Notes: a model not told the origin generated them from the sequence alone. A DNA stretch of 64,000 nt from JBCDBD01 sp039184335 (GCA_039184335.1 JBCDBD010000008.1:46090-110089); one strand, 5' to 3'. Positions 36,831 to 45,935 are shown, numbered from the stretch's first letter. Translations and numbers: made by a program.

Positions 36831-38816
36831 CTATCCAGACTCAGGGATTTGGATAAAAATTTTCGTGCCTGATACTCTAGAGGTATCGAATTTAAAACTA
36901 CCACCTATCTTTTTCACGCGGTTTTCCATAATGCTAATTCCATTTTTTTTTAAATCCTGATTCCAATTAATGCCAACACCATTGTCCGTATATACTATTT
37001 CGAGACCTTTTTCTATTTGAGAAAAGACAATGCTAGTGACTTCTGCCTCACTGTGTTTGTACATATTGGTCATTAATTCTTGGATTACTTTATAAACTAT
37101 GATTTTATGAATATTAATGAGCTTGTTCCAATGAATTGTTTCCAATCCAACAATAAAAACCTTTGTTACTTGAGATTTGTAATCCAAAATCATATTTTCT
37201 AATTCCTTGTCAAACTCTTCAAAGTTTATACTTACATTCTCCCTAGAAATGTCCCTTGCCTTTATGTAAATTGAGTCTAACTTTTTTTGTATCTCCTCTT
37301 TATGGATATTTTTATCGATAAGTACCTTTACCAAGTATATTTTGTTGGCAATGGTATCATGGACTTTTTTGGATAACCTGTTCTCAGCTTGATGGATTTC
37401 AAGGATTTTTTCCGAAGTATTTTTCTGTATCTGTAATCGATGCTTTTCTTTTTGGATTCTTCTCCTCAGATAGGTATAAACCAGGATTCCAAACAGCAAT
37501 AGAGCAAATAAAACAAGAAACCATCTCTTTTGGTTTTTTTCCCTTATAAGCTGTAAGATACCCTCCTCCTTTTCAATGGTCAGTCTTTGATTTTCAAAAC
37601 GTGTAGGTTCATAGATTTGGCGGGCTCTTTTTTGTTCCTCCTTTAAAGCATTATTGATTTTTTTCAATTCCCTAAAACTGGATAGTCGTGTACTGTCCAG
37701 AGTTGTCAAAATATTCAATGCCTCTAATATGGATATTTTGTTTTTTAATGCTGATGCGCTTTTATGGGCCTCAACGGCATGATAAATAGCTTTCTCGGTA
37801 TTGATATTAGCGTAGTATTTGGCAAGGTGAATATGACTTGCAATCAAATCCGAATTATTATTGGATTTTTGGCGAATGGTCAAAGCAGTTGTTAACATTT
37901 TTTCTGTCTCGCTATTCTTCCTGTTTTTCAACCATTTAATTTTTCCCAGATTGCTCAAAATTCTGGCATATTCAATAGAATCATTTAATTCAAGTGCGTC
38001 CTCCAATAGTTTTTCAAGTATTAAAATGGAATTATCGTATTCCTTTTTGTCGGAAAGAATATTTGCTCTAGTGTTCCGAAATTTTAATTGATCGTAAGCA
38101 TTGATTTTTTTGGAAAACAAGGAACTCTCACTAAGATTTATGGTTTTAGTATTCCAAAAAAGAGCTTGTTCATAGTTTTTTTGTTCTCTATATGAAATGG
38201 CTAAACTGTGATATAATCCAAGTAATGTAGTTGAACTTTGATTTTCTGCAAGATATTTTAGACCATCTACCGCTGTTACGTTACTTCCAATATAATCCCC
38301 CAAAGTAGCTTGGGTATTGGCCATGACCAGCAATCGCTTGCTAGCCAGTAGACTATCATTTATATCCCTATGGATTTTAAAAGAAAGATTATAGTAATTA
38401 AATGCCTCAACAAGCTTACCCAGACTTTCCGTGTAAATTCCCAGTTTGTTATAAGCTTTTCCCATATAAGAACTATCACTGCTCTTAGAGGCTAATTGTA
38501 AGAGTAGTTCAGAGACTTCCAAAGCGGAATCATAATACCCATGATATCCCAGAATCCGTGTTTTGAGCATGTACCCCCTGCAAGTCAGTGAATCTAATTG
38601 AAGGTCTATTGAACTGTTTATATATTGGTTAATGGACGTTATGGATTGTTCAAAATCCTTGATATTTTTTTTACTTGTATTGTAAAAGTTAATCAAGCTA
38701 TCTAGCCTTTGTGAACTTGGACCGGAGGTCGTGCTTTTTTGCACTTTAGAAGTACATCCACAATAGGTTGCAAATAGAAAAAGAAGAGGGATGATTATAG
38801 GCGCCACTTTTTTCAT
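36831..38816 (-). CDS. TPR-containing sensor histidine kinase
   Basis: A 661-residue kinase. An N-terminal signal with a possible lipobox (C21) precedes about nine TPR-like repeats (about 40-400), one TM helix (about 432-450), a short coiled coil, and a HisKA_3/LytS-like dimerisation segment with His486 (LSKKVHDTIANKIYLV). The HATPase domain has an N-box in ELMTNMYKHSEA, DNGVG and a closing GTKIFIQIP. This TPR-TM-kinase design is common in Bacteroidota with NarL-type partners. The periplasmic TPRs are the sensor. The partner is the adjacent response regulator. Confidence 0.9.
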   Translation of the reverse strand: MKKVAPIIIPLLFLFATYCGCTSKVQKSTTSGPSSQRLDSLINFYNTSKKNIKDFEQSITSINQYINSSIDLQLDSLTCRGYMLKTRILGYHGYYDSALEVSELLLQLASKSSDSSYMGKAYNKLGIYTESLGKLVEAFNYYNLSFKIHRDINDSLLASKRLLVMANTQATLGDYIGSNVTAVDGLKYLAENQSSTTLLGLYHSLAISYREQKNYEQALFWNTKTINLSESSLFSKKINAYDQLKFRNTRANILSDKKEYDNSILILEKLLEDALELNDSIEYARILSNLGKIKWLKNRKNSETEKMLTTALTIRQKSNNNSDLIASHIHLAKYYANINTEKAIYHAVEAHKSASALKNKISILEALNILTTLDSTRLSSFRELKKINNALKEEQKRARQIYEPTRFENQRLTIEKEEGILQLIREKNQKRWFLVLFALLLFGILVYTYLRRRIQKEKHRLQIQKNTSEKILEIHQAENRLSKKVHDTIANKIYLVKVLIDKNIHKEEIQKKLDSIYIKARDISRENVSINFEEFDKELENMILDYKSQVTKVFIVGLETIHWNKLINIHKIIVYKVIQELMTNMYKHSEAEVTSIVFSQIEKGLEIVYTDNGVGINWNQDLKKNGISIMENRVKKIGGSFKFDTSRVSGTKIFIQIPESG

Positions 38817-38846
38817 CCCTCTAAATTTAAACCATTTTACAATAGT

Positions 38847-39095
38847 CTATTCTTCATTATCCTCAGGTTTTACTGGAGAATCTTCGCCAACAGTACTCTG
38901 TGTATTGTTATCCTGACCACCATTATCTGGCGTTTTAGGTAAAAGCATGTCCTTAGGTTTTTCATCTAGGGTACAATTACCCTGATTTTCATCAATCATG
39001 GTACAAGGCGGAACACCTTCATCCAACGAAGTGGTTTCACATGCAAAACAGATAATTAAAGAAACACAAGTGATTATTTTAAATATAACTTTCAT
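38847..39095 (-). CDS. Small acidic lipoprotein
   Basis: An 82-residue protein with a lipoprotein signal (IICFAC, lipidated Cys19) and a short hydrophilic, Pro/Asp/Asn-rich mature part with two further cysteines (PPCTMIDENQGNC). It is the first gene of the minus-strand set, 30 bp before the kinase, so it may act with the kinase sensor at the envelope. I recognise no family. Confidence 0.6.
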   Translation of the reverse strand: MKVIFKIITCVSLIICFACETTSLDEGVPPCTMIDENQGNCTLDEKPKDMLLPKTPDNGGQDNNTQSTVGEDSPVKPEDNEE

Positions 39096-39447
39096 TTTTT
39101 ATTGTTTTAAAAATTCGACATAGAAATTCTAGAACCTCGTTTAATACCTTGAGGTTCAACCGTCAATGCACATTGACTTTTTTAAGGAGGATTGCCCTTT
39201 TCAAATTCTCTTCTGTACTTCCTCCAAAGACAGCATCTGAAAAAGGATTTCTCTAAGCTTAGAGATTGTTGTGGTAGCTAATCACAACTACTATAGTATG
39301 AGGCAAAGGAAGATTCAAATGATTTCTTTTCTAAATCATTGATCGGACATCTTGCGGACAAGTTGGACACCTTGAATAAAATTTTAGAATGGGAAGAATT
39401 GGTTTGCCCTTAGGAATCGTGATTAGGGAAAACCATAATAGAAGCTG
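39096..39447. promoter_or_regulatory. Divergent regulatory region of the cargo operons
   Basis: 352 bp with no gene. It contains five inverted repeats: GAACCTC/GAGGTTC (39132-39157), GTCAATGCACATTGAC followed by six T (39162-39183, hairpin-terminator-like on the plus strand), CTCTAAGCTTAGAG (39251-39264), GTTGTG/CACAAC (39268-39288) and AATGATTT/AAATCATT (39318-39340). Three direct repeats of GGACAnnTTG follow at 39345, 39356 and 39365. It should carry both promoters; I see no perfect TAnnTTTG. Confidence 0.6.
39345..39374 (+). repeat. Three phased GGACAnnTTG repeats
   Basis: GGACATCTTG, GGACAAGTTG and GGACACCTTG with start spacings of 11 and 9 bp, about one helical turn each, ending 73 bp before the first start codon of the cargo operon. 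The arrangement fits a dimeric or cooperative activator such as the neighbouring response regulator. Confidence 0.6.
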
Positions 39448-40281
39448 ATGCAGGGAGAATACATTTATCCTATGCTTAAAGAAGAGTCATACTATATAAA
39501 AATTCTAGTAGAGAAGGCATTTGAAAAACCAAAGAATGAAAGCCCTGAAGATTCACTTTTTGGCTGGTGCAAGTTCATTTCCTTCGAATTGAGCAAGTTG
39601 TTTGACCCCCCTGTTTCTTATAAGACGTTGGAAAGAATGTATCTACGATATATCAAGGGTGATACATCACAAACTAAACCTTATGCCAGGAATATAAATC
39701 AATTATGCGCTTATATTGGTTTTGAAGATTATGGGGATTTTGTTAATGATATAGATGTAAACCTTTCCTTGGAGCAGATTTCATATAATGAACTAGCATT
39801 ATTAGATAGGGAAAGAAAGAGTAGACTCATCAAACAATTTGTGGCGTACCCTGAGCGACGAAATCGTAATGCACTTCAATTATTTTGGTTAGCAGTATTA
39901 CTTCTGGAACAACAACAATATGCTACGGCTGTAAAGTTTTTGGACGATGCATTGGAAATTGACCCTGTAAATGCTGAATGCCATTATAATGTTGCCCTAG
40001 CAAAGTTTAATGGACAACAACCATTTCGTCGTAGAATGGACGAGATCAACAGCATTTTATATCATTTGGATTTAGCGATTCAATTGAATCCTCAAAATGT
40101 TAAGTTTTACTATCTCAAGGCCTTCATAAACAGGGATTACTTTTTAAGACGAGGTCTAAAATCTCCTAAAAACGTATTGATACCGTCATTTCTAACTAAA
40201 ACGGAAGAAGATGGCATAGAGCTAAAGCGAACTGCAAAACTATTGGGGGTTACTAAAATTCAATTGATGTACGCTAACTAA
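39448..40281 (+). CDS. HTH-like/TPR protein, first gene of the cargo operon
   Basis: A 277-residue cytoplasmic protein. The N-terminal 105 residues (SYKTLERMYLRYIKGDT...NINQLCAYIGFEDYGDFVN) match the HTH-like module frequent in Bacteroidota proteins, in which a basic helix is followed by a LAxYLGFxxWxDF-type segment. The C-terminal half has two to three TPR units (ALQLFWLAVLLLEQQQYATAVKFLDDALEIDP and following). An ATG at residue 9 is an alternative start. I recognise no named family; a regulatory or scaffold role is inferred. Confidence 0.65.
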   Translation: MQGEYIYPMLKEESYYIKILVEKAFEKPKNESPEDSLFGWCKFISFELSKLFDPPVSYKTLERMYLRYIKGDTSQTKPYARNINQLCAYIGFEDYGDFVNDIDVNLSLEQISYNELALLDRERKSRLIKQFVAYPERRNRNALQLFWLAVLLLEQQQYATAVKFLDDALEIDPVNAECHYNVALAKFNGQQPFRRRMDEINSILYHLDLAIQLNPQNVKFYYLKAFINRDYFLRRGLKSPKNVLIPSFLTKTEEDGIELKRTAKLLGVTKIQLMYAN

Positions 40282-40305
40282 TGTTTATGGCAAAAGAATA
40301 GTGAT

Positions 40306-40974
40306 ATGACTAAAAGAGGGAAGAAAATCAAAAAATACTTTGCAAAAGGCCTCTTGCAAATGAAAATAAAGGATGAAGAATTCGATAGACTTATAAAGGA
40401 AGCGATACATCCTCTTTTCCGAAGGGCTTTGGAGAAAACAATGGTATACTCAGAAGATTGTATCAGTGAATCCAGAATTATTTATGGTTTAAATACATCG
40501 AACTCCGTTGGAATAGAATTTCAATTTAAAATGGGGAAGGACGGTTATTTCAGATACATTCCCATAGTAGTGACAATTTTGAATTTTACCTCACATGAAG
40601 TGGTCATTTATCAGAGCCTATTTGATCCCACGGTTGAGAAGGCATTCAATGAATGTACCCGGACCTATTTCTATGAAGATGTAGTATCCATAGAGACCAG
40701 GGAAGTTGCAAAGACCAGAGAAAAACTTACACCCGTCAAAAAAGCCCTGAATAAGTTGCCCGTAGTTAAAGTATTTGTGAAAGGAAATGAAGAGCAATAC
40801 AACGCTTCAAAGAAGTTCATATTAAAAACCAGGGGAAATGCTTCATTAGAGGTTCAACTTTCAGATTATGAAACTATTGGAGAAGTAAATGGAACATTTA
40901 AGATTACAGATGCTGAAAATACCATCCGTGCCATACGGACAACCTTGAGCGACATGAAAAGGAAAAGAATATAG
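40306..40974 (+). CDS. Unknown cytoplasmic protein of the cargo operon
   Basis: A 222-residue soluble protein with a basic N-terminus (MTKRGKKIKKYF), a mixed alpha/beta middle (YFRYIPIVVTILNFTSHEVVIYQSLFD) and a basic C-terminal end. There is no signal peptide, TM segment or recognisable catalytic motif. It starts 24 bp after the HTH/TPR gene stop. Its size and position suggest a soluble partner of the following membrane proteins. Confidence 0.55.
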   Translation: MTKRGKKIKKYFAKGLLQMKIKDEEFDRLIKEAIHPLFRRALEKTMVYSEDCISESRIIYGLNTSNSVGIEFQFKMGKDGYFRYIPIVVTILNFTSHEVVIYQSLFDPTVEKAFNECTRTYFYEDVVSIETREVAKTREKLTPVKKALNKLPVVKVFVKGNEEQYNASKKFILKTRGNASLEVQLSDYETIGEVNGTFKITDAENTIRAIRTTLSDMKRKRI

Positions 40975-41048
40975 TAATTGATATAGGGAATAACTGGAAA
41001 GGAAGTTTTGGAATATATAAAGTATATAGAGAAAATTTAAGTCATACT

Positions 41049-42131
41049 ATGGGATTATTTAGAAATGCCCTTGATGGGCCATTAACAGGGAAAAAAATTC
41101 TAGGGATTGTAGTATATACCGTTTTATCACTTATAAGCATCTGGGCCACATCAGAATCCATACATACTTCATTCGCTATTCCCAAGGTAGTATGCTATCT
41201 TTTAGGAACGGCCTTTGTCATCACACTTGCTCAACTTCTTAGTGTGGTCAAGGACTCGGTGGAAGATAGACGGGTGAAATATGTGAAACTACTATTCGTA
41301 GCTATCATTTTTTTAGTGCTATGGGCAATAAGTCTGGGAACAAATGCTCACAAATTGTTTACACAACTAAAGTTACGGGATATTCGGAAAAATGAGTTGA
41401 CCGCAGCTAGTATTGCTCTAGAAAATATAGATAAGAAGGGAGCTTCTATTGGGAATGAGGTAGTCAATAATTATGAACTATTTGTAGTCAGTAGAATTCA
41501 AGATTATAAAAAAGAAGTAACCAATATTAACAACTGTGGCCATGGGGCTGTTGCCGACACGTTAATGAGCAAGGTGCAGCGAAGCATGCCAGGTTCTATT
41601 TTTACCATTCCTTCGGGCAGGCCAAAGACCACGGCAGGATGTAGAAAATTGGCCAATGATATGGCAGACTTAATGACTACGGAATTAAATCAACGGGTTG
41701 ATTCCATGCGTTATCGATTGTCCGAACTACAATCATGCAACGATTCTATTAAAAGATTCCAAATTTTGAGCGATTTGAAGGAAAAGAATAGTTTTTTAAC
41801 TGATTTTGCCAGCCTTGAGGTAAAAGAAACTATATCAAAAGCCCATGAATATTACAACCAATTATATATATGTTATAACGAAGGTTTGATTGAAAATACA
41901 GGAGGTATAACAGAGTTTTCTAAAGCTCGGACTTTCGACAAGACCCTAGAATTGCCTGTGCCTAGTATAAATTTAGAAAAGATATCAGCTTTAATTCCTT
42001 TCGTAAAAAACCAGCCAAAGGACAATCCCGGTTTTTATTTTAACTCTTTACTATTGAGTCTTGCTATTGCCTTTGTTTTGGATATAGCTGCCTTCATCAT
42101 TTTTTACTTCGTAATACTTAAAAAAGACTAA
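41049..42131 (+). CDS. Four-TM membrane protein of the cargo operon
   Basis: A 360-residue protein with three N-terminal TM helices (about 17-33, 43-65, 80-97), a large hydrophilic helical domain (about 100-330) and one C-terminal TM (about 333-355). The odd number of helices before the domain implies that it lies on one side, probably extracytoplasmic; this domain has three or four cysteines. I recognise no family. It ends 10 bp before the GTPase gene, so the two products probably work together. Confidence 0.6.
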   Translation: MGLFRNALDGPLTGKKILGIVVYTVLSLISIWATSESIHTSFAIPKVVCYLLGTAFVITLAQLLSVVKDSVEDRRVKYVKLLFVAIIFLVLWAISLGTNAHKLFTQLKLRDIRKNELTAASIALENIDKKGASIGNEVVNNYELFVVSRIQDYKKEVTNINNCGHGAVADTLMSKVQRSMPGSIFTIPSGRPKTTAGCRKLANDMADLMTTELNQRVDSMRYRLSELQSCNDSIKRFQILSDLKEKNSFLTDFASLEVKETISKAHEYYNQLYICYNEGLIENTGGITEFSKARTFDKTLELPVPSINLEKISALIPFVKNQPKDNPGFYFNSLLLSLAIAFVLDIAAFIIFYFVILKKD

Positions 42132-42141
42132 AACTCCTTAT

Positions 42142-43032
42142 ATGAAAGATAAAGATAAATGGAAAATTGATGCTGCTTCAGAAAATGAAACCAATGAGCC
42201 GTTAAGTGAAGAAAATACGGGCAAAATCAGTGGTCAATTGTCTTCAGTAGAAGAAATTATCACGGAGCCGTTGCACAAAAACCTGGTAATGTTCATTGGT
42301 CCCAGGGAAACAGGGAAAACGGTTGCCCTAATGCGTTTAACGTATTTCTTAGAAAAAAACAGAGATACTAAGATAGAACCGAATAAATATTACAGAAAAG
42401 ATGAGCCGTATAAAGTTTCCGTAAATGCCTTTCTAGATGATTTACATAGGCCAAACTTTAGTCCGAAACGGACCGGGAATATTAATTTTTTAGTTCTGGA
42501 TGTCTATAAAAATAGTGAACTGTATTGTCAATTTTTGGAAGCTCCCGGAGAGGGGTTTTTTGATCCGAATGATCCTCATAATAAGACTTTTCCGCCTTAC
42601 CTGATTGATATTGCTAATGATTCTTCGTTAAATAAGGTATTTATTTTCTTTTTTGAGGAAGGGATGTTGTCAAATAGCGATCCGATCGCCTATTCAAAAC
42701 GCTTATCCAGTCTTGTTGGTATGATGGACCGAGGAAAAGATGATGTTATTATACTCTTTAATAAGTCCGACAGGCATAGAAATTTATATTATAATAATAA
42801 GCCCAATACAAGACAATTCAAGAATTTACTTTACAAAAATTCGAGATATTCCGATTTTTTTGGATCGTTGAAGAGTTTAGGTATACCAGTTAAATTCGTG
42901 GTTTTTTCTAGCGGGGTTTTTCATAAGGTGCCCGATAAAGATATGGAACGATGGACCCATTCAGATGACTATTATCCAGAAACATTATGGAGAAATATTG
43001 ACAGGTGTTTTAAATCCTTTTCATTGTGGTAA
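42142..43032 (+). CDS. P-loop GTPase of the cargo operon
   Basis: A 296-residue protein. After a 45-residue acidic leader, Walker A reads GPRETGKT (53-60) in LVMFIGPRETGKTVALMRL. A G3-like EAPGEG follows at 133-138, and G4 is NKSD (207-210) after a hydrophobic strand, VIILF. This fits a TRAFAC-type GTPase. The LxFxGPRxxGKT form is reminiscent of GTPases described in bacterial conflict systems, but I cannot place it in a family. It has no TM helix, so membrane contact would come from neighbours. It is the probable switch or motor of the operon. Confidence 0.72.
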   Translation: MKDKDKWKIDAASENETNEPLSEENTGKISGQLSSVEEIITEPLHKNLVMFIGPRETGKTVALMRLTYFLEKNRDTKIEPNKYYRKDEPYKVSVNAFLDDLHRPNFSPKRTGNINFLVLDVYKNSELYCQFLEAPGEGFFDPNDPHNKTFPPYLIDIANDSSLNKVFIFFFEEGMLSNSDPIAYSKRLSSLVGMMDRGKDDVIILFNKSDRHRNLYYNNKPNTRQFKNLLYKNSRYSDFFGSLKSLGIPVKFVVFSSGVFHKVPDKDMERWTHSDDYYPETLWRNIDRCFKSFSLW

Positions 43033-43043
43033 ATCATTGAGTT

Positions 43044-44150
43044 ATGTATATCCAAGAGAAGGACATTACCGTATTTTTTTTCGGATCCCCAGGTGACGGA
43101 TTTTCTTCTTTCCCAAAGGAATATGTCAAACTGGTCAAAAGTTTGGATACTGGGAAATCTACACAGCCCGAGATGTGTATCTATACCGAAATCAATAAGA
43201 AAACTGTAATTAGATATGTGGAGTACAACTTAACAGGTATTGGAAATACCGGTAATGTGAGAGGCGGCAGAAATTTCGGTCTGTATATCTCCATAGAAGG
43301 TTATGAAATAAGCAGCAATGGGAGGGATAAAATATTGGATTATGTAAGAAACTTCATTGCTCAGGGAATAGTGGACAATGAATACATTTTTAAGCGAAAC
43401 AGCAACCCAAAATACTATATCATATCCTCTTTTTCTACCATTTCTGGAACATTAAAACAGTTAATTGCTCGTTTTGTTGAACACTTTTTAATCGATTTCA
43501 AAGATTATCTCATCCCAATATCGAATCAAAGAAAGGAGAAGAGTATAGACTTAATACCAGATGCCGGGAAAAGAACAGTAGAGAAAAAGCCTATACAAAA
43601 CTTTAGGACTCATAAAAGAGAGGAGGAGTATGATAAGGTAGATATCCTAAATGAAGAAGATTCTGTGTCAGAGAAAAAAGGCAATAACATACTTCACTTG
43701 GTTTTGTTGGGAACCATACTGATTTTGAATGTGCTGATCTTAATCAAAGATGGTTTTGTGGGAAAGAACGAAAATGAAGGAATTACGGTGAATAAATCGG
43801 ATGGTGAAGAGAAACTCACTTTTGAAGGGAAAACTTTGACAATTGAACAAATCAAGGAATTGAATTTTGAACAATTACAGAATTTGACACTTGAGCAAAA
43901 GAAAAGAATTATAAAACAACAGTTTAGTGAATTAAAAGTGAATGGAATAGATAGAAAGACTGAAGAAAAACTATTAGAAAATACCGGAATTAAGGGAGAG
44001 GAATCTCTAATAATTGCTATGGCCATTCATATTGAAAAGTTAAACAAGGAGAAAAAAGAAAAAATACAGAAACTAATTGGTGTTGAAGTAGATGGAGATT
44101 GGGGTGACGATTCAAAAAATGCATTTATAGAATACATGAAGGGGAAATGA
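43044..44150 (+). CDS. GTPase-associated TM protein with peptidoglycan-binding-like tail
   Basis: A 368-residue protein starting 11 bp after the GTPase gene. Residues 1-160 form a cytoplasmic alpha/beta domain (ITVFFFGSPGDGFSSFPKEY..., VRGGRNFGLYISIEGYEIS). A charged linker leads to a TM helix (about 217-235). The outer part has amphipathic repeats (LTIEQIKELNFEQLQNLTLE) and ends IQKLIGVEVDGDWGDDSKNAF (341-361), which follows the PG_binding_1 pattern (lQxxLGxxvDGxxGxxTxxAf). It could link the cytosolic GTPase to the cell wall. The N-terminal domain is unknown to me. Confidence 0.65.
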   Translation: MYIQEKDITVFFFGSPGDGFSSFPKEYVKLVKSLDTGKSTQPEMCIYTEINKKTVIRYVEYNLTGIGNTGNVRGGRNFGLYISIEGYEISSNGRDKILDYVRNFIAQGIVDNEYIFKRNSNPKYYIISSFSTISGTLKQLIARFVEHFLIDFKDYLIPISNQRKEKSIDLIPDAGKRTVEKKPIQNFRTHKREEEYDKVDILNEEDSVSEKKGNNILHLVLLGTILILNVLILIKDGFVGKNENEGITVNKSDGEEKLTFEGKTLTIEQIKELNFEQLQNLTLEQKKRIIKQQFSELKVNGIDRKTEEKLLENTGIKGEESLIIAMAIHIEKLNKEKKEKIQKLIGVEVDGDWGDDSKNAFIEYMKGK

Positions 44151-44232
44151 CTTTTATTTCAGACTATTTCACTTCGATTCTAAGTAAACAAAATTTACAA
44201 ATCAAAAATGTGCATTCTAATAAAATAAAACT

Positions 44233-45171
44233 ATGTCCAATTTTTGCGTAAAACCCAATTGCCCTAATAGGATAAGTGTAGGTAGAAAAGATGACCCAGA
44301 CGCCATAAACTATATCTGTCCGCGTTGCGAAAAAATCATTAGTAAATCAGAGAACCGTAAAAAAAGGGTTAAAAGGAGAGCTAGGAATATGAGTTTGGCA
44401 GGCCTTCCGCTTTTGGGTATTGTTCTAATAGCTTCGATTTACTATAAAACCAATAATTCTGCAGCCAAATATGACACTAGCACACCAACTAATGTAATAC
44501 ACTTTTTTTTTGAAAAAATTAATAACAAAGACTTTAGTAGTGCCTATGGATTAACTGAAAATACGGCTTGGCCTTCTGAATTGAAATTCAAAGAATACCT
44601 GAAATATTGGGAAATTTTTGATGTCGCCACCATAAAAGGAAAATCATATTATTCCAAGTATGATGCGGATACTATTATTAATGTGACATATAGAGCTACC
44701 CAAGATGAGACTTTAAAAGTGAAAGAACGTGATTATGATTTTCACCTAAAAAGAGATGACAAGGATTGGAAAATAATCCGAATATTCTTTCCGCGAGATA
44801 ATGAAACCGATGCTTTGAAAAAAAATGAGGTTCCCAGAACATCTAATGAGGCTGTTCAGTTTTTTCTTGATTTTTTGAACAACAAAAAATATGACAAAGC
44901 TGCATTACTAGCTGATAATACGAATTGGGGAAACAAAAAAGAATTTACTTCCAAGGAAAAATGGGGATGTGTTAGCGCTATAAAAAAGTACGATGTACAT
45001 CATGTGAAGGAAATCAACGATGATTTACATATCGTATTTGCAGCATTTAGAGCGGAAAATTTTTGTAGTCATTCGAAAGTGTATCGAGAGTATTTTTTTG
45101 TTCAAAAAGACCCTTTCGGCTTATGGCAAATTATTGACAATAAAGAAAGACTGGCATACAATTCCTTCTAG
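44233..45171 (+). CDS. Zinc-ribbon/TM/double NTF2-like protein
   Basis: A 312-residue protein. The N-terminal cytoplasmic zinc ribbon uses C5, C10, C29 and C32 (ICPRCEK), followed by a strongly basic stretch. A TM helix spans about 53-71. Two tandem domains of about 100 residues follow. Each begins with a (VIHFFFEKINNKDFSSAYGLT / AVQFFLDFLNNKKYDKAALLA) pattern and ends with a tryptophan strand (WKIIRIFF / WQIIDN), typical of NTF2-like, DUF4878-type folds. The function is unknown; a membrane sensor is plausible. Confidence 0.65.
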   Translation: MSNFCVKPNCPNRISVGRKDDPDAINYICPRCEKIISKSENRKKRVKRRARNMSLAGLPLLGIVLIASIYYKTNNSAAKYDTSTPTNVIHFFFEKINNKDFSSAYGLTENTAWPSELKFKEYLKYWEIFDVATIKGKSYYSKYDADTIINVTYRATQDETLKVKERDYDFHLKRDDKDWKIIRIFFPRDNETDALKKNEVPRTSNEAVQFFLDFLNNKKYDKAALLADNTNWGNKKEFTSKEKWGCVSAIKKYDVHHVKEINDDLHIVFAAFRAENFCSHSKVYREYFFVQKDPFGLWQIIDNKERLAYNSF

Positions 45172-45284
45172 TCGGCAATTCTTTGACTTTAAGAAGATCT
45201 CACAGATGTGCTTGGGAGTTTGCCAAATCTTGAAGAATTGAGCGCCTAAATTAACAAATAAGATACCGATTTAAACGAAGTAAT

Positions 45285-45893
45285 ATGAGAAGATTTGACA
45301 TTTACAGAATTTATCCGGGAACTATATGGCTAAAACGTTTAGGTCATATAGCAATGGTATATGGTATTGGGTTAAATCTTTTTTTGGGAAATATACAGGA
45401 TAGGATTCTTATTGAAATTGAAACTGGAGTAGCGGAAATTGAATCGCAGAGCAAAGTGCTGCAAACTCAAAATTTCCCAGATTTGGATTTTATGCGAATA
45501 GAGAAAGGAGGGAGTTTTGAAACATTTTATAATTGGATTAGGGATAAGATGCAAAGTGAATTCGATACTCCACTAATAAGTGTGGATCGAATTAATGAAA
45601 TTGCTGATTTGGGAGATATTGTTCATCAAGAATCCAAAAACATAACAAATTATATCACTGGAATCAAGGAGTCCTTAACTGTGATTGTGAAAATCATCAA
45701 TATCACCAGTTTTTTAATTTGGATTCCAATCATCTGGTCCTTAATCTGGTTGTATTGCGATATCATAGATGGCAGGTATAGACGTTTTGTGAAAATATGT
45801 TTGTTAATTGCTATTCCAATCAATATCATAATCTATAAACTTTTATCTAATTATTTATTTGATATTATCGCATTTACAGATATGATTACCTAA
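45285..45893 (+). CDS. Three-TM membrane protein, last gene of the cargo operon
   Basis: A 202-residue protein with one N-terminal TM (about 20-36), a helical extramembrane domain (about 40-125) and two C-terminal TMs (about 130-155 and 167-190). I recognise no family. It is separated from the zinc-ribbon gene by 113 bp, wider than the other gaps, so it may be less tightly coupled. It meets the mobilization genes tail-to-tail, 42 bp away. Confidence 0.55.
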   Translation: MRRFDIYRIYPGTIWLKRLGHIAMVYGIGLNLFLGNIQDRILIEIETGVAEIESQSKVLQTQNFPDLDFMRIEKGGSFETFYNWIRDKMQSEFDTPLISVDRINEIADLGDIVHQESKNITNYITGIKESLTVIVKIINITSFLIWIPIIWSLIWLYCDIIDGRYRRFVKICLLIAIPINIIIYKLLSNYLFDIIAFTDMIT

Positions 45894-45935
45894 GGTGAGA
45901 TAAGTTTTACTTTCTCTTAGAAAAAGGCTTTGTTC

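Noticed and set aside
39345..39374. GGACAnnTTG repeats as a CRISPR array
   Set aside because: Repeats are 10 bp without spacers and only three in number; no cas genes.
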